A stretch of 64,000 nucleotides of DNA from Fagopyrum homotropicum (taxonomy: Eukaryota; Streptophyta; Magnoliopsida; Caryophyllales; Polygonaceae), in assembly GCA_033239125.1 (NCBI GenBank), contig BSWB01000004.1, positions 125,435,235 to 125,499,234 of the forward strand, given 5' to 3'. The notes beneath the pieces are model-generated. The model made no database searches. It was given only the letters and a program-made list of their open reading frames with translations, and was not told the origin of the DNA. Within the stretch, counting starts at the first letter, position 1; each line of letters begins with the position of its first letter. Shown in pieces: positions 19,880-30,656 of the stretch. The position numbers and the translations under genes are program-made.

Positions 19880-20789
19880 CAAAATATTTTTTAAGAAACT
19901 ATATATGGCCGAGACACGTTCCCCTTCTTCATTCAACAACATTCTCCGACGCCGATTAGAGTATTCAGAGTTCTTTATCCGAACTTCTACTAACTTTCGC
20001 GTAACAATAACTATTTTCTTTCTTTGTAGGCTAGTAGTTTAGAATCCTGGTGATGAAAGGGGTCAGATCGGTCAGTCAGTATGGGATGCAAGATCCGTGA
20101 GGCTAAAGCTATTGAAAAAACTCGACTAGACTAAGACCAAAATCTTATCTGGAGCTTGGATAACAGCTAGGTCTAGAGGGGGTCCTTGGCTTAACAGCCT
20201 GGATATCTCAACACTTCCCATTAGAATAGAGGATGAACGACTAATGCTTGCCTCAATTTGCTTCTTAATCCCAACACTTCGGTGTTGATGCCTCAAATCC
20301 CCTGACCGCCCAAGGAATGATTTGCCTTACGAGATTTCGCTATTTGACATTGTGAGTATCTTTCTCCAACTTTTTTTCTTCACATTGGGGACATTGTGAG
20401 GTTTATGTATGGGGTGGAGGCATTTGAAATACCTTTTGCATGTTGCTCGTTTCTTTTATTAAATTGCATTTAGAGTAGTTTCTATTTCTAGTCACACATT
20501 TCTTTTTAGTTTTGCATCATATATGTATTCAAAAATCCAAAAAAAATTATGAAAATTTTTGATAATTTTGTGCTTCTAGGATGAATATGATCTCTAAGAT
20601 GATAATGTTTGTATTATAGCTATGATGATCTTTGTATGATTGAATTGAATAATGACATATGTGGGATTTGAATACTTTTGCTAGAATTCATGCATTGGAT
20701 TGAAATTTTCTTTTATCTAAATCATGTTAAGTGTTGATCGTTGAAACCGCATGATAAGTTCTTACACATCTTTTTGGAATGATTAAGGC

Positions 20790-21159
20790 AACTTGATTCT
20801 TTCGCTTTTTTCATCTTGATCATGCTTAGCACCTCTTGAAAATTTATATATTGCCTCCCTTTACTCATCCGGGAATTAGGAAGCATGTTAGTGAAAAAAA
20901 GTTTTGTTGAAGTTGCAAAAAATGATGTGTTGTGTAGAAAATAGGTTTGGGGACATTGATCATGATGATGAGTAACTTGATTCTTTCGCTTTTTTCATCT
21001 TGATCATGCTTAGCACCTCTTGAAAATTTATATATATTGCCTCCCTTTACCCATCCGGGAATTAGGAAGCATGTTAGTGAAAAAAAGTTTTGTTGAAGTT
21101 GGAAAAAATGATGTGTTGTGTAGAAAATAGGTTTGGGGACATTGATCATGATGATGAGT
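20790..21159 (+). repeat. Tandem duplication, units of 184 and 186 bp
   Basis: The text from AACTTGATTCTTTCGC to GATGATGAGT occurs twice (20790-20973 and 20974-21159), and the start AACTTGA appears a third time at 21160. The copies are nearly identical. It duplicates the upstream part of the conserved noncoding block. Confidence 0.9.
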
Positions 21160-21300
21160 AACTTGATACCATTCACATAGCCGGGTGTTTGTATCTTGCC
21201 AAAGTTTGATTGATCGATAGTCCTAACGGGCCATGGTATGTGCATCAGGTTTGAGGGACCTCGATAAAATACCGAGGATTGCTGATTACCAGTGTTCCGA
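20938..21300 (+). other. Conserved noncoding block, AthD copy
   Basis: It shares GGTTTGGGGACATTG, GATGATGAGTAACTTG, TTCACATAGCCGGGTGTTTG and CTAACGGGCCATGGTATG with AthC, AthA and AthB. A CCTCG/CGAGG hairpin near 21259-21280 corresponds to the AthC one. Confidence 0.7.
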
Positions 21301-21734
21301 CTTTTGTGCACCTATGATATGTTCTCCAGTGAAAACAAAAGAAAGAAGAAAGTAAAGTGAAGAAGTGCTTATTTTTGGCGGATGTTGTGAAGTTGTTGAT
21401 GTTGTGGAGTTGTTCCTTTTCCCGGATTTGCACCACATATCCTAAAATACATCCCACCCCTAATACGTTTCTTGGCCTTTTCTTGTTTAAGTCCTTAGGA
21501 CCATCTTGCACATGCATATTAGGTTACTGGTTTAAATTTGATCCCTCATGATTGATATAGGTGATTGAATTTTATTATGCATGCTATGATCTTCGGTAAA
21601 GTGTGATTATCCTTTTAGTGCTATATTGATCTTTGACATATGATGATTTATCATTAGCTATGAAGCATGAATTTATGGGTGATCTATAAATAGAAGCACA
21701 CCCCAAAAATATATGTTTTGACCTTGTTTTTGTA

Positions 21735-21889
21735 TGATGACATGAATTATATACCATCATATTCATGCATAATATGAGTCTATCACCTCAATTGTATATG
21801 CATTTGATGAAGATTGTATGACTTTTAGTTCAAATTCATTTACATTTCGAGAATAGAGGTCTACACACTTTTATTTGTGAAATTATAGG
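21735..21889 (+). mobile_element. 3' LTR of AthD, first 155 bp
   Basis: TGATGACATGAATTATA aligns with the family A LTR start TGATAGCATGAATTATA, and GGTCTACAC near 21857 matches the AthA LTRs. The Chr4 LTR cuts it at 21890. Confidence 0.65.
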
Positions 21890-23418
21890 TGTAACACCCC
21901 AAATCCGTGGGATATCGGGATGCTACGGGCGAGACCTCACAATGGGTCCCGACCCTTAGCCTGACAACAATTTCAACAGACCTTTCCAATAAGGCACAAA
22001 TAAAGGCCAAAACCAAAATCAATTTAATGCAATGATATGATTCCCAAAGACGTCAAGAAAGGAAAGACATCAGTCGTCTGTACAACAACGCTAACAATAC
22101 ACAATATACAACAACAATACACGGCCTCAAACCCCCAGACTCGACCTATGATGTACGGAACCCCGGCTGCCCACTCCTCCTGATCACTCGGCCACAACTA
22201 ACTTGCACATCAACTACAACAATCGGTATAAAACCGTTAGCTCACATTCTAGGCACTATAAAGATAGAAAGGGAACAAACACACACATAAGTACACATGA
22301 CACACAACTTGCTCATATACATACATAACCAGTTCTTATCCTCTTTTTAAGTTATTCCATTACTAATTCCTTTCATTTAAAGTGTGACACAAGAGTCTTA
22401 TAACTCTCGCCTCTGTCCTCGTCTAACCAACAGGAGTGATGCGGAGCTCAACCCGTATACCATGTGGAGTGGCGAAGAAGCCCACCCGTATACCATGTAT
22501 GGCCTGGTCGTAGAGAACCTTCCAGTTTCCCTCGGGAGCTGGGCAATGATGTCACCACCTGATAATAAACGTAATCAATGGGCCAACAATATATATAACC
22601 AAGTTGTCCTAATCCGGTTTCATGATCATAAGCAATTAAACACACACCGCCATCAAATATCTAAATAATGCATAAAAGCGGCTAAGTAAGTCCGAGGATT
22701 TACCTCGTCCCAACGATCAACCGAATCACATTTCCCGTAGCAATATAACCAATCCTGTGCAAGACAAGGAACAATAGTCAACAACTACTCACAAGCTAGA
22801 AGTCCTTAGACTTCTAGTCCTAACGCTCTCGCAAGATAAAAAACCGAAGCACAAGATGGATACGCTCGTCCTAATCATTACCACCTCAACCGATGTGTAA
22901 CCCTAATCATCAAATCCTCACAAGACTCATGAGTCTCACAAGGACAACCCTACAATCACTACATGATAAATAACTCAAGCCCCAACACTCAACAAGTCTA
23001 AGAACATCGATAACCTCAAACGCTCATCTAAGATCCAATGCCACAATATGGCATTCCACAAGGTTATCTAAGCCATCCTAGCATGCTTATAACATGTGTA
23101 CACTCTAGGAGAAGCTTAGAACACATGCGATTGAGAGGATAATCATTGGGGCAAAGGCGTGGAACGGAAGGAAGGAAGCACAACGGCGAAGAGGAGAAGA
23201 AGGCCGCACGGGGTGGCTGGCTGAGCTAGTGGCCTCCCCTACGGCTCACTAGGCCATCCCTGCGGCTCAGGAGGGACGCCCTTGCGGCTCAGGTGCAGTG
23301 GCTGCCCCCGGCGGTGCTGTCTTGCCGCGGATGCGGTCGAACTCCAAAAAGGAGATTTTGATCTCTTCTCCGACTAGTTCTTTGAAGTGTGGAGGATCTC
23401 CTAGCTACCTTACTCCAC
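21890..23418 (-). mobile_element. Chr4 LTR (chromovirus, same family as Chr1), incomplete
   Basis: The plus strand begins TGTAACACCCCAAATCC, the reverse complement of a Tekay-type LTR end. The first 100 bases match the end of the Chr1 LTR. A GC-rich block with repeated GCGGCTCA words (about 23235-23310) lies in its upstream part. AthA-3 interrupts it at 23419 before its start is reached. The open frame at 22384-22668 has no recognised domain. Confidence 0.65.
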
Positions 23419-25183
23419 TAATAGCATGTATTATAGTCTATATATTTGGGATTGTTTTGGACGTTTTACCTTTATAAATCTGCATGTATGGATGTATATT
23501 CTTTGATCATTAGGTTGTTTTATCTACCTTTGCGAGAATCGAGGTCTACACCTAGTTTCGTTGTAGTTGTAGGAAAATTGCACGTTTTGGAAGCGAAATA
23601 GAGCTAAGGAAGCTAAGGAGTCATTGGAACTACATTATGGAGCATTGAGGAGTTATAAGAAAGGCTTAGGAAGCATGGAAATGAGATAGAAGATTGATTT
23701 TGGACCAGATCAGATTGATTGACGCTTAACTGAGATTTACCTCGATTAGCTATAGTACCACCTCGACCGAGATAATCTTCAGGATAGGCGGGACCGAGGC
23801 GAAGTAATAACGGGACACGAGATCTTTAATTTTGGTTGAGATCTTCTATTTTTGGAAAGTGAATATCACATATTTTAGGATGAAATTCTAAAAGAAAGCA
23901 TAGCTTTTTGGCTGATATATTTTGGAACATTGGAAGATATTTTAAAGAAGGAAATTGCCTTTATAGATATCTTTTCTTAGGAAGTTGATTCTCTTATATA
24001 AAGAGGCTGATTTTTTGGAATTCATCTATCTCGGATTCAAGGAGATCGTGGAGCAGAGTTCTCTAGAGTTGAAGAAAGTTTGGAAGGAAGTTTTGAAGGT
24101 TGAAGATCAAGAAAGGAAGGAAGCTAGTTTGAAGAAAGTTTGAAGGAAATTGTAAGATTTTGTTAGTTCGGTTTGATTGTTTTCTTTTCTGATTATGATT
24201 GAGGAACACAGTTGCTTTGTTTGTTTGATTGATTGATTCAGTTATTGAGACCTTTGTGTTAAGGTTTTCTTGTTTGAATATTGATTCCTTTCTTATATAT
24301 TTGATTATTCTTATTATGATGATTGTTGGCTAAGTTCTTTATTCGATTTTAGGATGATTGGATGAAAGTTGTGGTAAAGACGATGAAAGAGTGAGCCTTT
24401 ATCCCAGTGGACCCTGAAAGCTCGAGCCTTTACCTTAACCGACGAACACCACGGTCAGTCGTGGAACATCTTGACCGAGATGGTACATAAGCTGAGCGAG
24501 GTGAGCCCTTTTCTGATCCTTATCTGAGTTGAGGTTTCTGTTTGCCAAATCCTATCCTTGTTATACCTTTCCTAGTTCAACGCAAGCCTAGGATGAGACT
24601 TACCCGGTGATTCCTTTGCTTGTATACCCAAGATCATGAGTGTAGGTAATAAAGGCTTATCCTTTATTGGTGTTTGAGTGTGCCTTCATCTCATCTTTGA
24701 GAGTTAGCTTGAGACTTACCCGGTAAAGGTTGATTCTATCCCCTTGGGTGGTGTGTTGGTTTGAGATTATAGTTCCTTTCCTTAGTACCTTGAGACTTAC
24801 CCAGTGAGAGGATCTTTGGTTTGGGATAGTGAGTAGTGAGACTTACCCGATGATCTATTCCCACCTTAAAACCACCTTTCCTTTGCAAACCTCAGCTTTG
24901 CCCACGTTATCTTTTGAGATCTTGAGTCGGAACCACAACTGGATGCTTTAATATCTAGAATCCGCATACCCTTTACTTGGTTATTACATCATCGTTGATA
25001 GCTTTGCTCTGTTGCATGTTTGTTATTGACAACCTGAATTACCGATCTTTGTTTCACCATAGTCCCTGTGTTCGACCCTAGAATTCTTGCTTTTATTACA
25101 ATTGATCCGTACACTATGGGTAGATATTTTCAATTATTGTTGGTATAAATATTAAAGCTTGCACACACCTTTTGGAGCGAACA
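23419..25183 (+). mobile_element. 5' LTR of AthA-3
   Basis: It starts TAATAGCATGTATTATAG (the expected TG is mutated to TA) and ends GGAGCGAACA, 1765 bp. A TATATAA box lies near 23996. GACTTACCCGGTAA-like words lie near 24596, 24714, 24795 and 24840. Family A motifs lie at 23759 and about 24445-24480. Confidence 0.88.
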
Positions 25184-25189
25184 AGTTTT

Positions 25190-25207
25190 TGGCGCCGTTG
25201 CCGGGGA
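25190..25207 (+). other. Primer binding site (tRNA-Asp) of AthA-3
   Basis: TGGCGCCGTTGCCGGGGA, six bases after the LTR end. Confidence 0.92.
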
Positions 25208-25287
25208 CTTGGTCAAGACCAAGTTCTGTTTCGGTTGTCATTCGGGGCTGCTGCCCTTGTTGCTATTGATTACTCTACTTGAGTGAT

Positions 25288-27004
25288 GTCGCAGGATCTT
25301 TCCTTAGGTTTATACGAATAACTCGTGCTAGAAAGGAAATTGTTCCTTATGATCCCAAACCTAGAAAAGACATACAAAAGAAGATTGAAAGAAGCTAAGA
25401 TGGCCGATCAAGATAATCGCGATCTTGAAGCCGAATTGAAGGAGGCATTGGAACAACTTTACCTCAGTAAAGAAGAATTGCAGCGAGAGAGAGAGAGATG
25501 AAACTCGTGCTAGAACTTAAGGAATTGAAGCTGATATGGCCGCTCTACGGGCTCAATTCTTACCTCAACCAGTCCCAGTTGCTCGACCGAGGCAAGACCC
25601 AGGCCTAGTTGCAACGGCCGAGATACAACCACCACCTCGGATGCTACCGATGATAGACCGAGATGTTCTTTTCGCTGGAGTTCCACAAACCCTAGGTCAG
25701 AGGATGGACCCCAATCAGCAATTGCGGCGTCTAGGAGTCAATCTAGGAGATTCAGCCGAGAATGATTATGAACTTCGACCGCAAGTTCTAACCATGATTC
25801 TAAAATGTCAATTTGGAGGCTTGGAGAGAGAGTCTCAACATCAACATTTGCAAAAATACGAGATTTTGATGGAGACTTTGAGACCATCAAGAGTGGAGAA
25901 CAACAACTACAAGTTGAGGCTTTTCTACTTCTCATTGAAAGACCAGGCGCTTGCTTGGTATCAATCTCTTCCAACTGGAAAAATCAACACTTGGGAAGAG
26001 ATGACAACGGAGTTTCTTACTAAACTCTTTCCTCCATCAAAGACCGCTGAATTGAGGGGCAAGATCAATGCTTTTATTATGAAGGACAAGGAGAGTTTTT
26101 CCAAGTCATGGGAGAGGTTCAAGGACCTTTTGTTGGATTGCCCACATCATGGGATTCCAAAGAACGAGTTGCTGGAGATATAGTTCAAGGGTTTGGATGG
26201 AGATACTCTATTCAAACTCCAATTACTTTCCGCCGACACTTTCATGGATATGCCGATAGATGAAGCTTGGGGTTTCATAGAAAAGCAAGCTTTGCATATG
26301 GAAAAATATTCCCATCAAAGGGTTGAAGATGGATCAAGGAGTGTTAGCTTTCAAGATACAACATCAAATGGAGCTCAACTCACCTCGCTTAGCAATGAAG
26401 TGAAGGCATTGAAGGAGCTTTTAGTAGCTCAAACGAAGAAGGAGCAAGAAGGCGGATACCAAGGAAGAAACAACTATCAAGGGCTGCTGAACAACAACAA
26501 TTACAACAACAACAGAAATTCCAACAATAATTGGAGATCAAATAAATAAAATTCCAGTAACCCTTATTCTCATGCTGAAAATGCTGTTAACACCCCCTTT
26601 CTTCTTCTTCTTCTTCTTCTTCTTCAACTCCATTGAGAAGCCAGGAGCCTGCATCAAGCTCGTCCCAGCCACCCAAGAAACCGGACGCTGTCTTGGAGGC
26701 AATATTGATCAAGCTCAATGCTATGGAGACGTCTATGAATTCATTTTCGAAGGCACAAAAAGCCTTAGAACAACAATTTTTCAACAAGACGACTGAAGCG
26801 CCAAGAGATCCTGGAAAACTTCCAGCAAGGACAAAGAGTAACCCAAAAGGGCAAATCATGGCTATCACAACACGTAGTGGATTGTAGACTGCAGATCCAG
26901 TACCTTGGTCGGACCACGATCAGACAAGGAACACCTCGGTCGAGGTGCCAACCGAGATGGATCCCCAGAGAGCGAAAGAAAAATCTGAAGTTTATGTTCC
27001 ACCT
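25288..27004 (+). pseudogene. Athila gag (AthA-3), interrupted by AthA-2
   Basis: The start codon equivalent is ATA (FIRITRARKEIVPYDP), so the gene is already inactive at its start. A coiled Glu-rich segment, the Pro-rich linker with GCTCGACCGAGGC (about 25571) and the gag domain follow (QCQFGGLE-type text near 25805, ALAWYQSLPTGKINTWEEM, FPPSKTAELRGKINAF). A TAG interrupts near 26180 and further breaks occur near 26549-26630. The Asn-rich tail (about 26485-26545) has no zinc knuckle. A TTC run lies at 26590-26620. The frame reaches SEVYVPP at 27004, where AthA-2 is inserted, and resumes at 61717. Confidence 0.88.
26997..27004 (+). other. Target site duplication of AthA-2, left copy
   Basis: CACCT at 27000-27004 is repeated at 61712-61716. 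Removing the insert and one copy rejoins the VYVPP-PSYKPP codons in frame. Confidence 0.92.
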
Positions 27005-28753
27005 TGATAGCATGAATTATAGTCTATATTCTGGGACCTGTTTAGACGTTTTATCTTCAATAATCTGCATGTTTGAATGTATATTATGTGATTATATTGT
27101 CGTTTCATCTACCTTTGCGGGAATCAAGGTCTACACCAACTTTCGTTGTAAATGTAGGTAAAATGGCACATTTTGCATCAAAATGGAGCTAAAGGAGCTA
27201 AGGAGTCATTGGAGCTACATTCAGGAGCTTAAGGAAGAATCCAGGAAGCATGGAAATGGATTAGAGATTTACTTTGGACCAGATTTGAGAGATTTCACCT
27301 TCAGCTGAGATTCACCTCGGTCAGCTACAGTACCATCTCGACCGAGGTGATTTTGAGGATTGTCGCGACCGAGGCGAATACCCTGATGCGGCGAGATATA
27401 TTTTATTCTTAGCTGAGATCTTTTATTTTTGGAAGGAGAGATCTTATTATTTTAGGCTGGATTTCTGGAAGGAAGATTATATATTTTGGAGATCTATTTA
27501 TGAGATATGGATATATTTTATTAGGAAATTATCTTTTTAAGATATTATTATCTTTAGAGGGTAATTCTCCTATATAAAGAGCTGGATTTTCCACAAATTG
27601 AAAAACCCGCTACCATCACAACAGCTGGGGATTGAAGAAGCTGAGTTAGGAAGGATTTTTTTGGAAGGTTGAAGGAAGATTGAAGGAAGGAAGTTCATAC
27701 CTTTTTATAGCTTTTGTGAAGGGTTTTTGTAAGACTTTCTTAGATTCTCTTTTGTTGATTTGTCTTGTTGGATTTGTGATCCAAGGAACGCTTATTTGTT
27801 TGATATTTGATTCAGTTATTGAAGCCTTGTTTTTAAGGTTTTTGTGTTCAAATATTCATTCTCTTCCCTTATATTTGATTATTGCTTTCATGATGATGAG
27901 TGGCTTGTAGGGTGATTGACTGAAGGTTGTGGGAAAAACAATGATAGAATAATCTTAAATTCCAGTAGGACCCTGAAAGCTCGAGTCTTTATCCTTAACC
28001 CTAGAGTATCTCGTTCAGTCGATGAACATGTCGGCCGGGGTGGAATTTGACTGACCGAGGTGACCTTTCTGATCCGAAACTGAGAGTTAAGTGTTAGAGT
28101 TTGCCAAATCCTATTCTTATTACACCTTTCCTGGTTCAATGCAAGCTTAGGATGAGACTTACCCGGTAATTCCTTTGTTTGTTTACCAATGATCATAAGT
28201 GTAGGTAATAAAGGTTTATCCTTTATTGGGGTTTGAGTGTGCCTTCATTCCATCTTTGTGAGTTAGCTTGAGACTTACCCGGTAAAGGTTGATTATATTC
28301 CCTTAGTTGGTGTGTTGTTTTAGATTATAATTCCTTTCCTTAGTACCTTGAGACTTACCCGGTAATAGGAACTTTTGGTTTGGAGTTTGTGAGTAGTGAG
28401 ACTTACCCGGTGATCTATTCCACTTTAGTAACACCTTCCCTTTGCAAAACCTCATCTTTGTCCGCTTATCTTGAGATCTTGAGTTGGAACAACAACTAGA
28501 TGCTTTAATCCCTAGAATTTGCATATTCCTTAATTGACTATATTATCATCTTTGATTGCTCTAATTGCTTTTGTGGTTCGTTGCAATATTGACTACCTAT
28601 ATTGGTTTTGTTTCACCTAAGTCCCTGAGATCGACACCCCGGAAATCTTGCTTTTACAACGATTGACCCGTACACTGCGGGTTCGCATCCTTGTTTTAAG
28701 CATACATCTTGGGTTATAAATTTAAAGCTTGCACACACTATTTGGAGCGAACA
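27005..28753 (+). mobile_element. 5' LTR of AthA-2
   Basis: TGATAGCATGAATTATAG to GGAGCGAACA, 1749 bp. A TATATAA box lies near 27573. GAGACTTACCCGGTAA-type words lie near 28156, 28270, 28350 and 28398. Motif CATCTCGACCGAGGTG lies at 27334-27349. Confidence 0.9.
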
Positions 28754-28759
28754 AGTTTT

Positions 28760-28777
28760 TGGCGCCGTTACGGGGGA
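28760..28777 (+). other. Primer binding site of AthA-2, two changes
   Basis: TGGCGCCGTTACGGGGGA differs at two places from the tRNA-Asp site of the sister elements. Confidence 0.85.
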
Positions 28778-28882
28778 CTTGGTCTAGACCGAGCCGGTAG
28801 CGGTTGTCTTTCGGGGCACTTGCCCCTGTTGCTACTAACCACTCTACTTGAGTGACTTTCGCAGGTTCTTTCTTGTAGGTTT

Positions 28883-30656
28883 ATGCGAAGAACCCGCGAT
28901 GGGAATGAAATCATTCCTTACGATCCCGAACCAGAAAAGCCGTACAAAAGACGCTTGAAAGAAGCTAAGATGGTCAATCAAGAGAATCGCGATCTTGAGG
29001 CCGAATTGAAGGAGGCATTGGAACAACTACGCCTCAGTAAAGAAGAACTACGACTGGAAAAGGAAGAAACTTGCGCAATGACGGAAGCGATCGAAGCAGA
29101 TATGGAGACTTTATGGGACCAATATCTACCTCGACCAGATCCACCTCCTCGACCGAGGCAGGACCCAGTTCCAGTTGCCCCGGCCGAGATACTTCCCCGT
29201 CGGATACCAGTCCGAGATGCTCTTTTTGTAGGTATTACACAGACGCTAGGGCAGAGGATGGACCCTAACCAGCAACTAAGTTGTCCAGGAGTCAACCTAG
29301 GTGATCCAACAGACCATGACTATGAGCTTCGACCGCAAGTTCTTTCCATGATTCGCCAATGCCAGTTTGGAGGGCTAGAGAGGGAGTCTCCGCATCAACA
29401 TCTGCAAAACTATGAGATCTTGATGGAGACCTTGAGACCTTCAAGGTTGGAAAACAAAAATTACAAGCTAAGGCCTTTCTACTTCTCTTTGAAAGATAGG
29501 GCGCTTACTTGGTATCAATCTCTCCCTCCAGGTAAAATCAACACATGGGAGGAGATGACGACGGAGTTCTTGACTAAATTCTTCCCTCTCTAAGACCGCT
29601 GAAATGAAAGGAAAAATCAATGCATTCATCATGAAGGACAAGGAGAGTTTGTCCAAGTCATGGGAGAGATTTAAAGACATCCTTTTGGATTGCCCACATC
29701 ATGGGATTCCAAAGATAGAGTTGTTGGAGATATACTTCAAGGGACTGGACGGAAACACCCAGTTCAACCTTCAACTACTATCCGCCGGCACGTTCATGGA
29801 CATGCTGATTGACGACGCTTGGGAGTTTATAGAGAAGCAAGCTTTGCACATGGAGAAATACTCCCACCAAGGAGCTGAAGGTGGAATTAAAAGAGTTAAC
29901 TTCCAAGAAGCTCAATCAAACAATGATCAACTCACCTCTTTGAAGAATGATGTGAAGCAATTGAAAGACCTTTTGGTTGCTCAAACCAAGAAAGAAGATG
30001 ACGGATATCAAAGCTCAAGGAACAACAATGGTTACCGGAACAACAATAACGGTTCCCGGAATAACAACTACAATAACAATAGAGGATCCAACAGCAATAA
30101 TTGGAGGCCAAATAATCAACATTCGGGTACCTCTTACTCTAACTCCAATTCAAAGAACTCTTCTAATCCTTTCCTCTCTTCTTCTTCTTCTTCTTTTTAT
30201 TCTTCTTCTTCTTCTTCTTATACTCCATTAAAGAGCCAGGAGTCTGGATCCAGCTCGTCCCAGCCGGAAAAGAAAGATGTAGTGCTAGAGGCTATCTTGA
30301 TCAAGCTCAATGCTATGAAGACGTCCATGACTTCATTTTCGAAGGCACAAAAAGCCTTAGAGCAACAATTCTTTAACAAGGCGAATGAAGCGCCAAGAGA
30401 TCCAGGGAAGCTTCCAGCAAGGACAGAAAGCAACCCTAAAGGACAAATCATGGCAATAACGACGAGAAGTGGACTGAAAACTGCAGATCTAGTGCCTCGG
30501 TCGATGCTAGTACAGACGAAGACCGCCTCGGTCCACGTACAGTCGAAGAACACTTCGGCCGAGGTACCAACCGAGGTGGAGCCTCAGAGTGCGTCGGACA
30601 AAACTGAAGTTTATGTCCCACCTCCTCAATATAAACCACCACTTCCATTCCCATAG
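28883..30656 (+). pseudogene. Athila gag (AthA-2)
   Basis: The ATG at 28883 (MRRTRDGNEIIPYDPEPE) is the family start. An N-terminal coiled segment is followed by a Pro-rich linker (PPPRPRQDPVPVAPAEI) written partly by the family motif CTCGACCGAGG (about 29145). The gag core runs from QCQFGGLERESPHQHLQNYE to SWERFKDILLDCPHHGIPK. A short loss near 29590 shifts the frame in the FPPSKTAE text. The Asn-rich tail (about 30010-30120) and Ser runs follow, without a zinc knuckle. The end is a TAG at 30654-30656, where sister copies have CAG in the FPQSRAR linker leading into protease. Confidence 0.9.

Larger units (their letters stand above)
19554..21734 (+). other. AthD 3' noncoding region
   Basis: No ATHILA ORF-1-like gene is recognisable. 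Contents: the AthD family palindrome at 19858-19879 with partial copies near 19750, 19785, 19840; a cassette at 20381-20420 (CACATTGGGGACATTGTG, then TGTATGGGGTGG); a tandem duplication at 20790-21159; and the conserved block. The terminal hairpin and purine tract found in AthC and AthA-1 are missing just before the LTR. Confidence 0.7.

Noticed and set aside
22384..22668. 94-codon plus-strand frame in the Chr4 LTR
   Set aside because: It lies antisense in an LTR whose relative (1232-2376) does not keep the frame.
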